64,000 nt of DNA from Bacteroidales bacterium. Its GTDB lineage: Bacteria; Bacteroidota; Bacteroidia; Bacteroidales; Paludibacteraceae. Of this stretch, positions 52,877 through 60,425 are shown piece by piece. How positions within the stretch are numbered: the first letter of the stretch is position 1; each line of letters opens with the position of its first letter. Location: NCBI GenBank assembly GCA_004557405.1, contig SFDZ01000008.1:1-64000 (forward strand), given 5' to 3'. Both the position numbers and the translations under genes were made by a program. The notes below the pieces were generated by a model. That model worked only from the letters and a program-made list of their open reading frames with translations, was not told where the DNA came from and did no database searches.

Positions 52877-53419
52877 TTATTCTGCAGCGGGAGCTTCGCT
52901 CTCGGCCGGTGCTTCGGCAGCCAGCTCGGCAGCGGCAGCAGCAGCCTCGGCCTCAAGCGCTTCGGCTTTTTTCTTGGCCAATTCGGCGGCTTTCGCCTTG
53001 TTAATCTCGCGTTCTGCTTCTAAACGTTGTTTCGCGGCTTCGGCCTTTTTCGATGCATCGGCAGCCTTGATGTTCTCGGCAGCGTGAGCACGTTCGGCTT
53101 TCCAAGCCTCAAATTTTTGTTGAGCGGCGGCTTCGTCAAAAGCACCTTTTTTCACGCCGCCTTGCAGGTGTTTCATCAACAATACACCTTCGCCCGACAG
53201 CAAATTGCGGGCTGTGTCGGTTGGTTGAGCACCTACGTTCACCCAATACAAGGCACGCTCAAAGTTGAGCTCAACTGTGGCGGGGTGAGTGTTCGGGTTG
53301 TACGAACCGATGCGTTCGATAATTCTGCCATCGCGTGGCGCACGGCTGTCGGCTACAACGATGTGATAGTAAGCGTAACCTTTGTGACCGTGTCTTTGCA
53401 ATCTAATTTTAGTTGCCAT
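52877..53419 (-). CDS. rpsP: 30S ribosomal protein bS16 with C-terminal extension
   Basis: A 180-residue S16. The core (MATKIRLQRHGHKGYAYYHI, then VVADSRAPRDGRIIERIGSY) covers about 85 residues; a Lys/Ala/Glu-rich extension of about 95 residues follows, ending in EAPAESEAPAAE. Such long Ala/Glu tails are known in Bacteroidota S16. The ATG at 53419 gives the conserved start. It has its own promoter and terminator and a leader hairpin, and it is divergent from rfbB. Confidence 0.96.
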   Translation of the reverse strand: MATKIRLQRHGHKGYAYYHIVVADSRAPRDGRIIERIGSYNPNTHPATVELNFERALYWVNVGAQPTDTARNLLSGEGVLLMKHLQGGVKKGAFDEAAAQQKFEAWKAERAHAAENIKAADASKKAEAAKQRLEAEREINKAKAAELAKKKAEALEAEAAAAAAELAAEAPAESEAPAAE

Positions 53420-53451
53420 TTTTTTTGATGTTTTTATTAGTGAATAATAGT

Positions 53452-53470
53452 CGCTTTTACTCGAAAAGCG
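53452..53470 (-). promoter_or_regulatory. Hairpin at the 5' end of the rpsP leader
   Basis: CGCTTTT and AAAAGCG pair perfectly around a 5-base loop. On the minus strand it starts about four bases after the promoter box, so it forms the 5' end of the mRNA. Confidence 0.6.
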
Positions 53471-53473
53471 GCG

Positions 53474-53504
53474 CAAAATTACTGTTTTTTTTTGATTCCG
53501 ACAA
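53474..53504 (-). promoter_or_regulatory. rpsP promoter
   Basis: Minus strand TTG (53504-53502), 20-base spacer, TAATTTTG (53481-53474). Confidence 0.7.
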
Positions 53505-53561
53505 TAGTTCGACGTTTTTTTTGCAAAAAAGTATAATATAGGTGTGGTTTTTGATGACAAA

Positions 53562-53593
53562 TTTGCTGGGCTCGACAAAAACTATTATCTTTG
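53562..53593 (+). promoter_or_regulatory. rfbB promoter
   Basis: TTTG (53562-53565), 20-base spacer, TATCTTTG (53586-53593): perfect consensus, 23 bases before the rfbB ATG. Confidence 0.85.
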
Positions 53594-53616
53594 CAATCCC
53601 AATTTTGTGTAATAGT

Positions 53617-54672
53617 ATGAAAACTATCATCATTACCGGTGGCGCCGGATTCATTGGATCGCATGTGGTGCGGCTGTTTGTGCAGAAGTATCCCGATTAC
53701 CACATCGTCAATTTGGACGCCCTGACCTATGCCGGCAATCTCGAAAATCTGATTGATGTAGTCGATAAACCAAATTATACGTTTGTCAAAGCCGACATTA
53801 CCGATTTTGCCAAAATCACCGAAGTGTTCGACACCTATCGCCCCGATGGTGTCATTCATCTGGCTGCCGAATCGCACGTCGATCGGTCTATTACCGACCC
53901 GTTTGCGTTTATTCGCACCAATGTGATGGGTACGTGCAATTTGCTGCAGGCTGCCAAAAATCTGTGGCAGGGCAACTACGAAGGTAAACGTTTCTATCAT
54001 ATCTCGACCGACGAAGTGTACGGCGCTCTCGAAAAAGACGGCACGTTCTTTACCGAACAGACTAAATATGCGCCGCACTCACCCTATTCGGCCAGCAAGG
54101 CGTCGAGCGACCATTTCGTACGCGCCTTTCACGATACCTACGGCTTGCCCGTGGTCGTTTCTAACTGCTCCAACAATTACGGATCGCACCATTTCCCCGA
54201 AAAATTGATTCCGTTGGCCATCAACAACATTAAACACAATCGCCCGATTCCCGTTTACGGAAAAGGCGAAAACGTGCGCGACTGGCTCTATGTGGACGAC
54301 CACGCCCGCGCCATCGACATTATCTTTCATAAAGGCAAAAATGGCGACACATATAATATAGGTGGAAACAACGAGTGGACAAATATCGATCTCATTCGGT
54401 TGCTGTGCCGTATTATGGATGCCAAACTTGGTCGTCCCGAAGGCACATCCGCCAAACTGATAACGTTCGTTACCGACCGCGCCGGCCACGATTTGCGTTA
54501 TGCTATCGATTCTACAAAATTGCAACGCGAATTGGGGTGGCACCCGTCGTTGCAGTTCGAGGAAGGGCTCGAAAAAACCGTCGATTGGTATTTGGCCAAC
54601 GAGGCGTGGGTGGAACGTATCACCAGCGGTGCCTATCAGGAATATTATGAAAAACAATATGGAAATCGTTAA
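53617..54672 (+). CDS. rfbB: dTDP-glucose 4,6-dehydratase
   Basis: A 351-residue extended short-chain dehydrogenase that makes dTDP-4-keto-6-deoxyglucose, the precursor of dTDP-rhamnose and other deoxysugars. The NAD-binding GGAGFIGSH is at residues 8-16; LAAESHVDRSI, the catalytic STDEVYG and YSASKASSD, then NNYGSHHFPEKLIPL, complete the RfbB signature. The ATG at 53617 follows a perfect promoter. rfbA, rfbC and rfbD are not in the window. It heads rfbB-wza-wzc. Confidence 0.96.
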   Translation: MKTIIITGGAGFIGSHVVRLFVQKYPDYHIVNLDALTYAGNLENLIDVVDKPNYTFVKADITDFAKITEVFDTYRPDGVIHLAAESHVDRSITDPFAFIRTNVMGTCNLLQAAKNLWQGNYEGKRFYHISTDEVYGALEKDGTFFTEQTKYAPHSPYSASKASSDHFVRAFHDTYGLPVVVSNCSNNYGSHHFPEKLIPLAINNIKHNRPIPVYGKGENVRDWLYVDDHARAIDIIFHKGKNGDTYNIGGNNEWTNIDLIRLLCRIMDAKLGRPEGTSAKLITFVTDRAGHDLRYAIDSTKLQRELGWHPSLQFEEGLEKTVDWYLANEAWVERITSGAYQEYYEKQYGNR

Positions 54673-54676
54673 CGCT

Positions 54677-55462
54677 ATGAATATCAAACGTTTTATCCCG
54701 ATTGTGTTGGTGGCGGCGATGGCAACATCGTGCACGATGCACAAAAAAGTGCCCTATTTCCAAGGGCTGGAGTCGTCGGAGTCGGTAGTCGGCGCCGTGC
54801 AACACGAGGCACGCATCTGTCCCGACGATATGCTGGCCATTACGGTGTCCGGCATGGATCCCGAAGCCGTGGCACCGTTCAATCTGCCTGTGGTGGCCTA
54901 TATGTCGCCCGGTACCGACAAACTTTATCAAACACCCACTTTTCAACCATATCTTGTTGATATAGAGGGATATATTACATTCCCGATCTTGGGGAAAGTT
55001 AAAGTGGGCGGCATGAAAAAATCGGAAGCCATCGCGTTGCTGGTGTCGCAACTGAAAACGTATCTCGAAGACCCGATTGTCAATATTCAATTTTTGAACT
55101 ATAAAGTAACAGTACTCGGCGAAGTGGCACGCCCGGGCTCGTACACCATCAGCAACGAACGCATCACGCTGATGGAGGCCTTGGGCTTAGCCGGCGACAT
55201 GACCGTGTATGGCCGTCGCGACAATGTGATGCTGATTCGCGAAAATGCCGGAGGAACGAAAGATTTTGTACGCATCGACCTCAATTCAACGGATTTGCTC
55301 TCGTCGCCCTATTACTATTTGCAGCAAAACGATGTGTTGTATATCGAACCAAACCGCACGCGCTTGGATCACGCCGCATCAACCAACGTGTCGATGTATC
55401 TGAGCGCAGTGTCCACTGTCTGCTCAATGGTTACCGTTATTGTCGCAATCATCAATAAGTAA
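54677..55462 (+). CDS. Polysaccharide export lipoprotein (Wza-like)
   Basis: A 261-residue outer membrane export protein. Lipoprotein signal MNIKRFIPIVLVAAMATSC with Cys19 in a lipobox, then the polysaccharide export (PES) domain (ARICPDDMLAITVSGMDPEA, VDIEGYITFPILGKVKVGGM) and a SLBB-like domain (VTVLGEVARPGSYTISNERI). The C-terminus is a hydrophobic helix (SMYLSAVSTVCSMVTVIVAI). It starts four bases after rfbB; in-frame ATGs at 54647 and 54659 lie inside rfbB. With the next gene it forms the export/co-polymerase pair. Confidence 0.9.
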   Translation: MNIKRFIPIVLVAAMATSCTMHKKVPYFQGLESSESVVGAVQHEARICPDDMLAITVSGMDPEAVAPFNLPVVAYMSPGTDKLYQTPTFQPYLVDIEGYITFPILGKVKVGGMKKSEAIALLVSQLKTYLEDPIVNIQFLNYKVTVLGEVARPGSYTISNERITLMEALGLAGDMTVYGRRDNVMLIRENAGGTKDFVRIDLNSTDLLSSPYYYLQQNDVLYIEPNRTRLDHAASTNVSMYLSAVSTVCSMVTVIVAIINK

Positions 55463-55470
55463 TCTGCCTT

Positions 55471-57078
55471 ATGGAAAACGAAAATGCAATTCAAAATACA
55501 AATGCTGAAATCGATGTGAAAGCGTTGCTGCTCTTTGTGTTGCGCAAATGGTATGTGTTCGCTGTTGCTATCGCAATTTGTTTGGCGATGGTGTCGGGCT
55601 ATTATTTGTGCACGGCACGGAAGTACGCCACCAATGCCACCATCATGTTGCGCAGCGAAAATGCCGGCAGCGCGTTGAGCGGCTTGTCTATCGCCGGATT
55701 TACGGCTGCCGATTTGGGCTTGGGTGGTGGTCGTCAAATCGACAACGAAATCGAAATTCTTCGCTCGCGCCAACTATTGTCGCAGGTGATAAACGAACTC
55801 GGCTTGCGCACGACCGTGTACCGCAAATTCAAACTGCGTTACGTCGAACAATACAACGAAGCCCCTGTGGAGGTGGTCTATCCTGCCGGATTTGCCGCTA
55901 CTATGCGCGGTGCCTTGCGCATCGATGTTACCAAAAAAGACGACGGCACTTATCGCTTGAAATTCAAACGTACCATTTTGGACGACACCGAACGGTTCAA
56001 ATGCACGGTGGCTTCGCTTGCTGATCCGGTCGAAACGCCGTGGGGCGCATTCCGCTTTGTCGAGTGGCCGGAACGTATTCCGACGCTTGCCGATCCCGAC
56101 GAAACAACCTACAAGGTGCGTTTCGTGTTGCTGAGTCAAAAAAATCAGATTGATGCCTTGGCTAAGGAACTGACGGTGGCGCAAACCAACAAAAAGGCAA
56201 ATACCATTGCACTGTCGTACACCTCGTCGAGCCCGCGCAAAAACGAAGCATTGCTCAGCAAAGTAATCGAGCTGTACAATCGAGGCGAATTGGAGGACAA
56301 AAACAAAGTGCAATCCGAAACACTCCGTTTCTTGGACGACCGCTTGGTGCTCATTTCGGACGAATTGCAACAGGCCGAAGTGGATGTCGAAGCCTATAAA
56401 AAGAAACGCAATATCGCCGACATCAGCACGCAGGCGCAGTTGTACATCGAAACGGCCAGCGAATACGAAAAACGCATCGCCGCCGCCGATTTGCAGTACA
56501 ATTTGGTGTCGTTTGTCGAAAATTATCTGAAAGAAGCCTCCGATTCCGACCTGATCCCAAGCAATACCGGCGTGCAGGACGAAACGCTTGGTAATATGAT
56601 GACATCGTACAATACGTTGGTAATGAAGTATTTGCGCATCAGCCGCTCGACTACCGAAGCAAACCCCGTAGCCGAGCAAGTGTTGGCGCAAATTCGTATG
56701 ATGCGCGGCAATATTTTGCAAACCATCACAAATGTCAAACAGAGCATTCAAATCACCAAACAAGATTTGATGGCGAAAAATAGTGAATTTATGGCGCAAA
56801 TCAACGATGTGCCGACCTTGGAACGCGAATATGTCTCCCTCGCCCGCGAACGCGAACTGAAACAAACCGTCTATCTGACTTTGCTCAAACAGCGCGAACT
56901 GACACAGATGCAATTAGCCTCGACGACCGAAACAGCGCGCGTCATCGACCCTGCTTATACCGCCGAACGCGCCGTGGCTCCAAAATTGTCGGTGCTGCTG
57001 TTGGTTGCCTTGATGGGTGGTACGCTGATTGCTGCAGCATATCTCTACCTGATGAAAATGTTGGGATATATCAAATAA
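55471..57078 (+). CDS. Polysaccharide co-polymerase (Wzc-like, no kinase domain)
   Basis: A 535-residue chain-length determinant. Transmembrane helix 1 lies near residues 29-50 (WYVFAVAIAICLAMVSGYYL), followed by a Wzz domain (NATIMLRSENAGSALSGLSI, DNEIEILRSRQLLSQVINEL), long coiled-coil helices (about 220-430), the GNVR-type segment before the membrane (VPTLEREYVSLARERELKQT) and helix 2 (LSVLLLVALMGGTLIAAAYL). It ends 11 residues later, so the bacterial tyrosine kinase domain usual in Wzc is absent. It starts 8 bases after the Wza-like gene and has its own terminator. Confidence 0.9.
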   Translation: MENENAIQNTNAEIDVKALLLFVLRKWYVFAVAIAICLAMVSGYYLCTARKYATNATIMLRSENAGSALSGLSIAGFTAADLGLGGGRQIDNEIEILRSRQLLSQVINELGLRTTVYRKFKLRYVEQYNEAPVEVVYPAGFAATMRGALRIDVTKKDDGTYRLKFKRTILDDTERFKCTVASLADPVETPWGAFRFVEWPERIPTLADPDETTYKVRFVLLSQKNQIDALAKELTVAQTNKKANTIALSYTSSSPRKNEALLSKVIELYNRGELEDKNKVQSETLRFLDDRLVLISDELQQAEVDVEAYKKKRNIADISTQAQLYIETASEYEKRIAAADLQYNLVSFVENYLKEASDSDLIPSNTGVQDETLGNMMTSYNTLVMKYLRISRSTTEANPVAEQVLAQIRMMRGNILQTITNVKQSIQITKQDLMAKNSEFMAQINDVPTLEREYVSLARERELKQTVYLTLLKQRELTQMQLASTTETARVIDPAYTAERAVAPKLSVLLLVALMGGTLIAAAYLYLMKMLGYIK

Positions 57079-57104
57079 GCGAAAATACACCATATTTATA
57101 TATA

Positions 57105-57141
57105 GGCTGTCGTGCTTTGGTGCGGCAGCCTTGCTTTTTTT
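57105..57141 (+). terminator. Terminator after the Wzc-like gene
   Basis: GGCTGTCGTGC pairs (with G-U pairs) with GTGCGGCAGCC around TTTG, followed by TTGC and eight or more T. Confidence 0.82.
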
Positions 57142-57182
57142 TGCTGTTCAAAAAGTTTTTCTTGAAAAAATCGAAAAAATGC

Positions 57183-57213
57183 TTGTTTGTCAATAAAAAA
57201 AGTTGTACCTTTG
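57183..57213 (+). promoter_or_regulatory. rplM-rpsI promoter
   Basis: TTG (57183-57185), 20-base spacer, TACCTTTG (57206-57213). Confidence 0.75.
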
Positions 57214-57355
57214 CAGTCCCAAATATTATCCAAATTTTAGAAGGCTCGTTTTCGGTCGGTTCAGCCTCGACAAGTGTGAATTAGCCCGCACTAAATAGGG
57301 ACAACGAAACGGCAGAAGTGAGCAATGTGAAATTTTCAAAAAAACAAAAATAGTT
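57214..57355 (+). promoter_or_regulatory. Structured leader of rplM-rpsI (candidate ribosomal protein leader)
   Basis: A leader of about 140 nt with a three-way-junction-like plan: outer stem GTCCC (57216-57220)/GGGAC (57298-57302), hairpin 1 AGGCT (57242-57246)/AGCCT (57263-57267), and hairpin 2 GTGTG (57274-57278)/CGCAC (57287-57291, one G-U pair). It may bind L13 or S9 for feedback control; this is inference. Confidence 0.55.
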
Positions 57356-57811
57356 GTGGATACATTAAGTTTTAAGACAGTTTCGGCCAATTCGGCTACT
57401 GTAAACAAAGAGTGGGTGTTGGTAGATGCTACCGATATGGTACTCGGTCGCATGGCCTCGAAAGTGGCAAAATTGCTGCGTGGCAAATACAAACCCAATT
57501 TTACGCCTCACGTTGATTGTGGCGACAATGTGATTATTATCAATGCCGACAAAGTGCGCCTGACAGGCAAAAAATGGACTGATCGCGAATATCTGACCTA
57601 TTCGTTGTATCCGGGCGGACAACGTTCGCAAAGCCCTGCCGACATTTTCGAAAAAAGCCCTGTTCGCTTGGTCGAAAAAGTGGTGAAAGGTATGCTGCCC
57701 AAAAATAAATTGGCAGCCAAATTGATGGACAACCTGCATGTATATGCCGGTGCCGAACACCCGCACGAGGCTCAAACACCCAAAGTAATAGATTTAAATT
57801 CAATTAAATGA
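57356..57811 (+). CDS. rplM: 50S ribosomal protein uL13
   Basis: A 151-residue L13, an early-assembling 50S protein. Marks are VDATDMVLGRMASKVAKLLR, GKYKPNFTPHVDCGDNVIII and NADKVRLTGKKWTDREYLTY, then PGGQRSQSPADIFEKSP. The start MDTLSFKTVSANSATV is the conserved N-terminus but the codon is GTG at 57356, unusual for a highly expressed gene and perhaps part of its control. It is preceded by a structured leader. rpsI follows, overlapping or nearly so. Confidence 0.95.
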   Translation: MDTLSFKTVSANSATVNKEWVLVDATDMVLGRMASKVAKLLRGKYKPNFTPHVDCGDNVIIINADKVRLTGKKWTDREYLTYSLYPGGQRSQSPADIFEKSPVRLVEKVVKGMLPKNKLAAKLMDNLHVYAGAEHPHEAQTPKVIDLNSIK

Positions 57812-57819
57812 TTTCGAAT

Positions 57820-58206
57820 ATGGAAGTAGTAAATGCAGTAGGAAGAAGAAAAGCGGCAGTTGCTCGCGTATTCGTTGCTCCGGGAAACGGTAAAATCGTT
57901 ATCAATAAACGCGATTTGGAAACATATTTTCCGTCGGCTATGCTTCAGTTTGTGGTTAAACAACCGCTGAACAAATTGGACGTTGCCGAAAAGTATGACG
58001 TACGCGTCAACCTCGTTGGCGGCGGTTTCAAAGGTCAGGCCGAAGCCTTGCGCTTGGCTATCGCACGCGCCTTGGTAAAAATCAATGCCGAAGATAAATC
58101 CGCATTGAAACAAGCCGGATTCCTGACACGCGACTCGCGCGAAGTGGAACGCAAAAAACCGGGTCGCCCAAAAGCACGCAAACGTTTCCAATTCTCCAAA
58201 CGTTAA
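57820..58206 (+). CDS. rpsI: 30S ribosomal protein uS9
   Basis: A 128-residue S9 whose C-terminal SKR tail reaches the P-site tRNA. MEVVNAVGRRKAAVARVFVA starts the conserved part, and LVGGGFKGQAEALRLAIARA and REVERKKPGRPKARKRFQFS end it. The ATG at 57820 gives the conserved start; an in-frame ATG at 57808, overlapping the rplM stop as ATGA, would add four residues and could be used for coupling. Second gene of rplM-rpsI. Confidence 0.96.
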   Translation: MEVVNAVGRRKAAVARVFVAPGNGKIVINKRDLETYFPSAMLQFVVKQPLNKLDVAEKYDVRVNLVGGGFKGQAEALRLAIARALVKINAEDKSALKQAGFLTRDSREVERKKPGRPKARKRFQFSKR

Positions 58207-58221
58207 TTTGCTTGCATCGCT

Positions 58222-58257
58222 ATTTGTGGGAGCGACTTCGCGTCGCTGCCCGCAAAT
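58222..58257 (+). terminator. Long hairpin between rpsI and rpsB
   Basis: ATTTGTGGG-AGCGAC pairs with GTCGCT-(G)-CCCGCAAAT around TTCGC. Only TTTA follows, so it may be a weak terminator or an mRNA-stabilising element. Confidence 0.55.
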
Positions 58258-58279
58258 TTACGATATATCTTGTTTAGTA

Positions 58280-58294
58280 TCTAAATCATTTAGA
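58280..58294. repeat. 15-bp palindrome upstream of rpsB
   Basis: TCTAAAT-C-ATTTAGA is a perfect inverted repeat 78 bases before the rpsB ATG, in a stretch without a clear promoter. It could be an operator or a small leader hairpin. Confidence 0.5.
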
Positions 58295-58371
58295 CTTGCC
58301 TTGCGCAACTACTTGATGATTGCTTGACAAAAAGTAAAAAAGAAGGTAAACAAACAAAAAACAAAAAAACA

Positions 58372-59181
58372 ATGCCAAGAACAAATTTTCAAGAATTGCT
58401 GGATGCAGGTGCTCATTTCGGACACCTCAAACGCAAATGGAATCCGGCCATGGCGCCCTACATCTTTATGGAGCGCAACGGAATCCACATTATCGACCTG
58501 CACAAAACGGTCGCTAAAATTGACGAAGCCGCCGAGGCTATGAAAAATTTTGCCCGCATGGGTAAACGCGTACTCTTTGTTGCTACCAAAAAACAGGCCA
58601 AACAAGTAGTGGCCGAAAAAGCAGCCGAAGCCGGTATGCCTTTCATCACCGAACGTTGGGCCGGTGGTATGTTGACCAACTTCCCGACCATTCGCAAGGC
58701 TGTCAAAAAGATGGATGCCATCGACAAAATGTCAACCGACGGCACTTTTGCAAACTTGTCGAAACGCGAGAAATTGCAAATCATGCGTCAACGTGCCAAG
58801 TTGGAGAAAAACTTGGGCTCTATTGCCGATTTGACCAAACTGCCGGCTGCTTTGTTTGTTGTCGATGTGATGAAAGAGAACATCGCTGTGGCCGAAGCAC
58901 AACGTTTGGGTATTCCGGTGTTCGGTATTGTCGATACCAACTCGAATCCGAACGGCATCGATTATGTAATTCCGGCTAACGATGACGCCACCAAATCTAT
59001 CGAAATTATCCTGACTGCCATGGTTGATGCTTTGAAAGAAGGCATGCAAGAACGCAAGTTGGAAAAATCGGAAGAGGATGGCGAAGAAATGCCCGAAATC
59101 AAAGAAAGACGCACCCGCGCCAAACGCGCTGTCAAAGAAGCCGATAGCGCTGAAGAGGCTCCGGCTGCATCCGAAGAGTAA
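58372..59181 (+). CDS. rpsB: 30S ribosomal protein uS2
   Basis: A 269-residue S2. Signatures are LLDAGAHFGHLKRKWNPAMA, FMERNGIHIIDLHKTV, RWAGGMLTNFPTIRKAVKKM and VFGIVDTNSNPNGIDYVIPA. A Glu/Arg/Ala-rich C-terminal tail of about 40 residues (EEMPEIKERRTRAKRAVKEA) is common in the phylum. The ATG at 58372 is chosen over an in-frame TTG at 58324. It forms a two-gene unit with tsf. Confidence 0.97.
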   Translation: MPRTNFQELLDAGAHFGHLKRKWNPAMAPYIFMERNGIHIIDLHKTVAKIDEAAEAMKNFARMGKRVLFVATKKQAKQVVAEKAAEAGMPFITERWAGGMLTNFPTIRKAVKKMDAIDKMSTDGTFANLSKREKLQIMRQRAKLEKNLGSIADLTKLPAALFVVDVMKENIAVAEAQRLGIPVFGIVDTNSNPNGIDYVIPANDDATKSIEIILTAMVDALKEGMQERKLEKSEEDGEEMPEIKERRTRAKRAVKEADSAEEAPAASEE

Positions 59182-59204
59182 TTTCGTTATTCATTTATGA
59201 CACG

Positions 59205-59250
59205 AAGGCGTCGCAGACACGTGATGAACTGTGTTGTGTGGCGCCTTTTT
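59205..59250 (+). terminator. Attenuator-like hairpin between rpsB and tsf
   Basis: AAGGCG (59205-59210) pairs with CGCCTT (59242-59247), with inner ACAC/GTGT pairing, followed by TTTTTA. Probably partial termination within rpsB-tsf. Confidence 0.6.
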
Positions 59251-59286
59251 ATAAAAAGTATTAACCAATAAAAAACATAAAACATT

Positions 59287-60276
59287 ATGGCTGTAACTTT
59301 AACAGATATTAAAAAATTGCGCGATATCACCGGCGCAGGTATGATGGACGTCAAAAAAGCACTCGAAGAGGCTAATGGCGATTTTGAGGAGGCAAAAAAT
59401 TTGCTCCGCAAACGTGGTCAAGCCATTGCTGCCAAACGCTCGGATCGTGAAGCATCGGAAGGATGCGTGCTTGCAAAAGCAGAAAACGGGTTTGGCTGTA
59501 TCGTTGCCGTAAAATGCGAAACCGATTTCGTGGCCAAAAACGCTGATTTCGTGAATATGGTTAAACGTATTCTCGACATTGCGCTGGCCGAAAAACCTGC
59601 CGACCTCGAAGCATTGAAGGCTCTGAAAGCCGGCGATTTGACGGTAGAGGCTCTTGTAACCGAACGTTCGGGTGTAACCGGCGAAAAGATGGAATTGAGC
59701 GACTATGCTTTCATCGCTGCTCCGAAAGTCGATGCCTACAACCACCTTGGCAACAAATTGTCGTCGTTGGTGGCTGCCGATGCTGCCGATGCCGACCAAG
59801 ATACGGTACACGGTGTCAATATGCAGGTGGCTTCGATGGCACCGGTGGCTTTGGATGCCGACCATGTGGCTCAGGAAGTGAAAGACCGTGAGTTGGCGGT
59901 TGCAACCGAGAAAACCAAACAAGACGAGGTGAACAAGGCTATCGAAAATGCTTTGCGTAAAGCCGGCATCAATCCGGCACATGCCGATAGCGAAGACCAC
60001 ATCGAGTCGAACACGGCCAAAGGCTGGCTGACACCGGAACAGGCACAAGTGGCGCGCGACATTCGCGCAAACGTTCCTGCCGAAGCCGCTGCCAATTTCA
60101 ATATGAAGAAGATTGAAATGATTGCACAAGGACGTCTGCAGAAATTCTTGAAAGAATCGACTTTGGTTGAACAACAATACATTATGTCGGAATCGAAAGA
60201 GTTGGTTAAGGACGTTTTGAAAAAAGCCGGCGTGAATATTATCGACTTCAAACGTGTAACTTTGAACGACGAATAA
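59287..60276 (+). CDS. tsf: Elongation factor Ts
   Basis: A 329-residue nucleotide exchange factor for EF-Tu. The N-terminal UBA-like domain (LTDIKKLRDITGAGMMDVKK, ALEEANGDFEEAKNLLRKRG) is followed by the core with the EF-Tu contact CETDFVAKNADFV, a second subdomain and a coiled-coil. The insertion around ESNTAKGWLTPEQAQVARDI makes it longer than the roughly 280 residues of E. coli, as usual in Bacteroidales. Downstream of rpsB and closed by a strong terminator. Confidence 0.96.
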   Translation: MAVTLTDIKKLRDITGAGMMDVKKALEEANGDFEEAKNLLRKRGQAIAAKRSDREASEGCVLAKAENGFGCIVAVKCETDFVAKNADFVNMVKRILDIALAEKPADLEALKALKAGDLTVEALVTERSGVTGEKMELSDYAFIAAPKVDAYNHLGNKLSSLVAADAADADQDTVHGVNMQVASMAPVALDADHVAQEVKDRELAVATEKTKQDEVNKAIENALRKAGINPAHADSEDHIESNTAKGWLTPEQAQVARDIRANVPAEAAANFNMKKIEMIAQGRLQKFLKESTLVEQQYIMSESKELVKDVLKKAGVNIIDFKRVTLNDE

Positions 60277-60295
60277 GCGTGTAGGCGCATTGTAA

Positions 60296-60328
60296 ACCGC
60301 ACTGAACCAAAAAACAGTGCGGTTTTTT
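60296..60328 (+). terminator. tsf terminator
   Basis: ACCGCACTG (60296-60304) pairs perfectly with CAGTGCGGT (60315-60323), followed by a T-run. Confidence 0.88.
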
Positions 60329-60425
60329 GTTGCGACCGGCTCGATTTTTGCAAAAAAAATGATGGTTGATGCAACGTTTTGCGAGCGTGCTGCATCTTAC
60401 TATCGGACTGATTATTTATTGTAGC

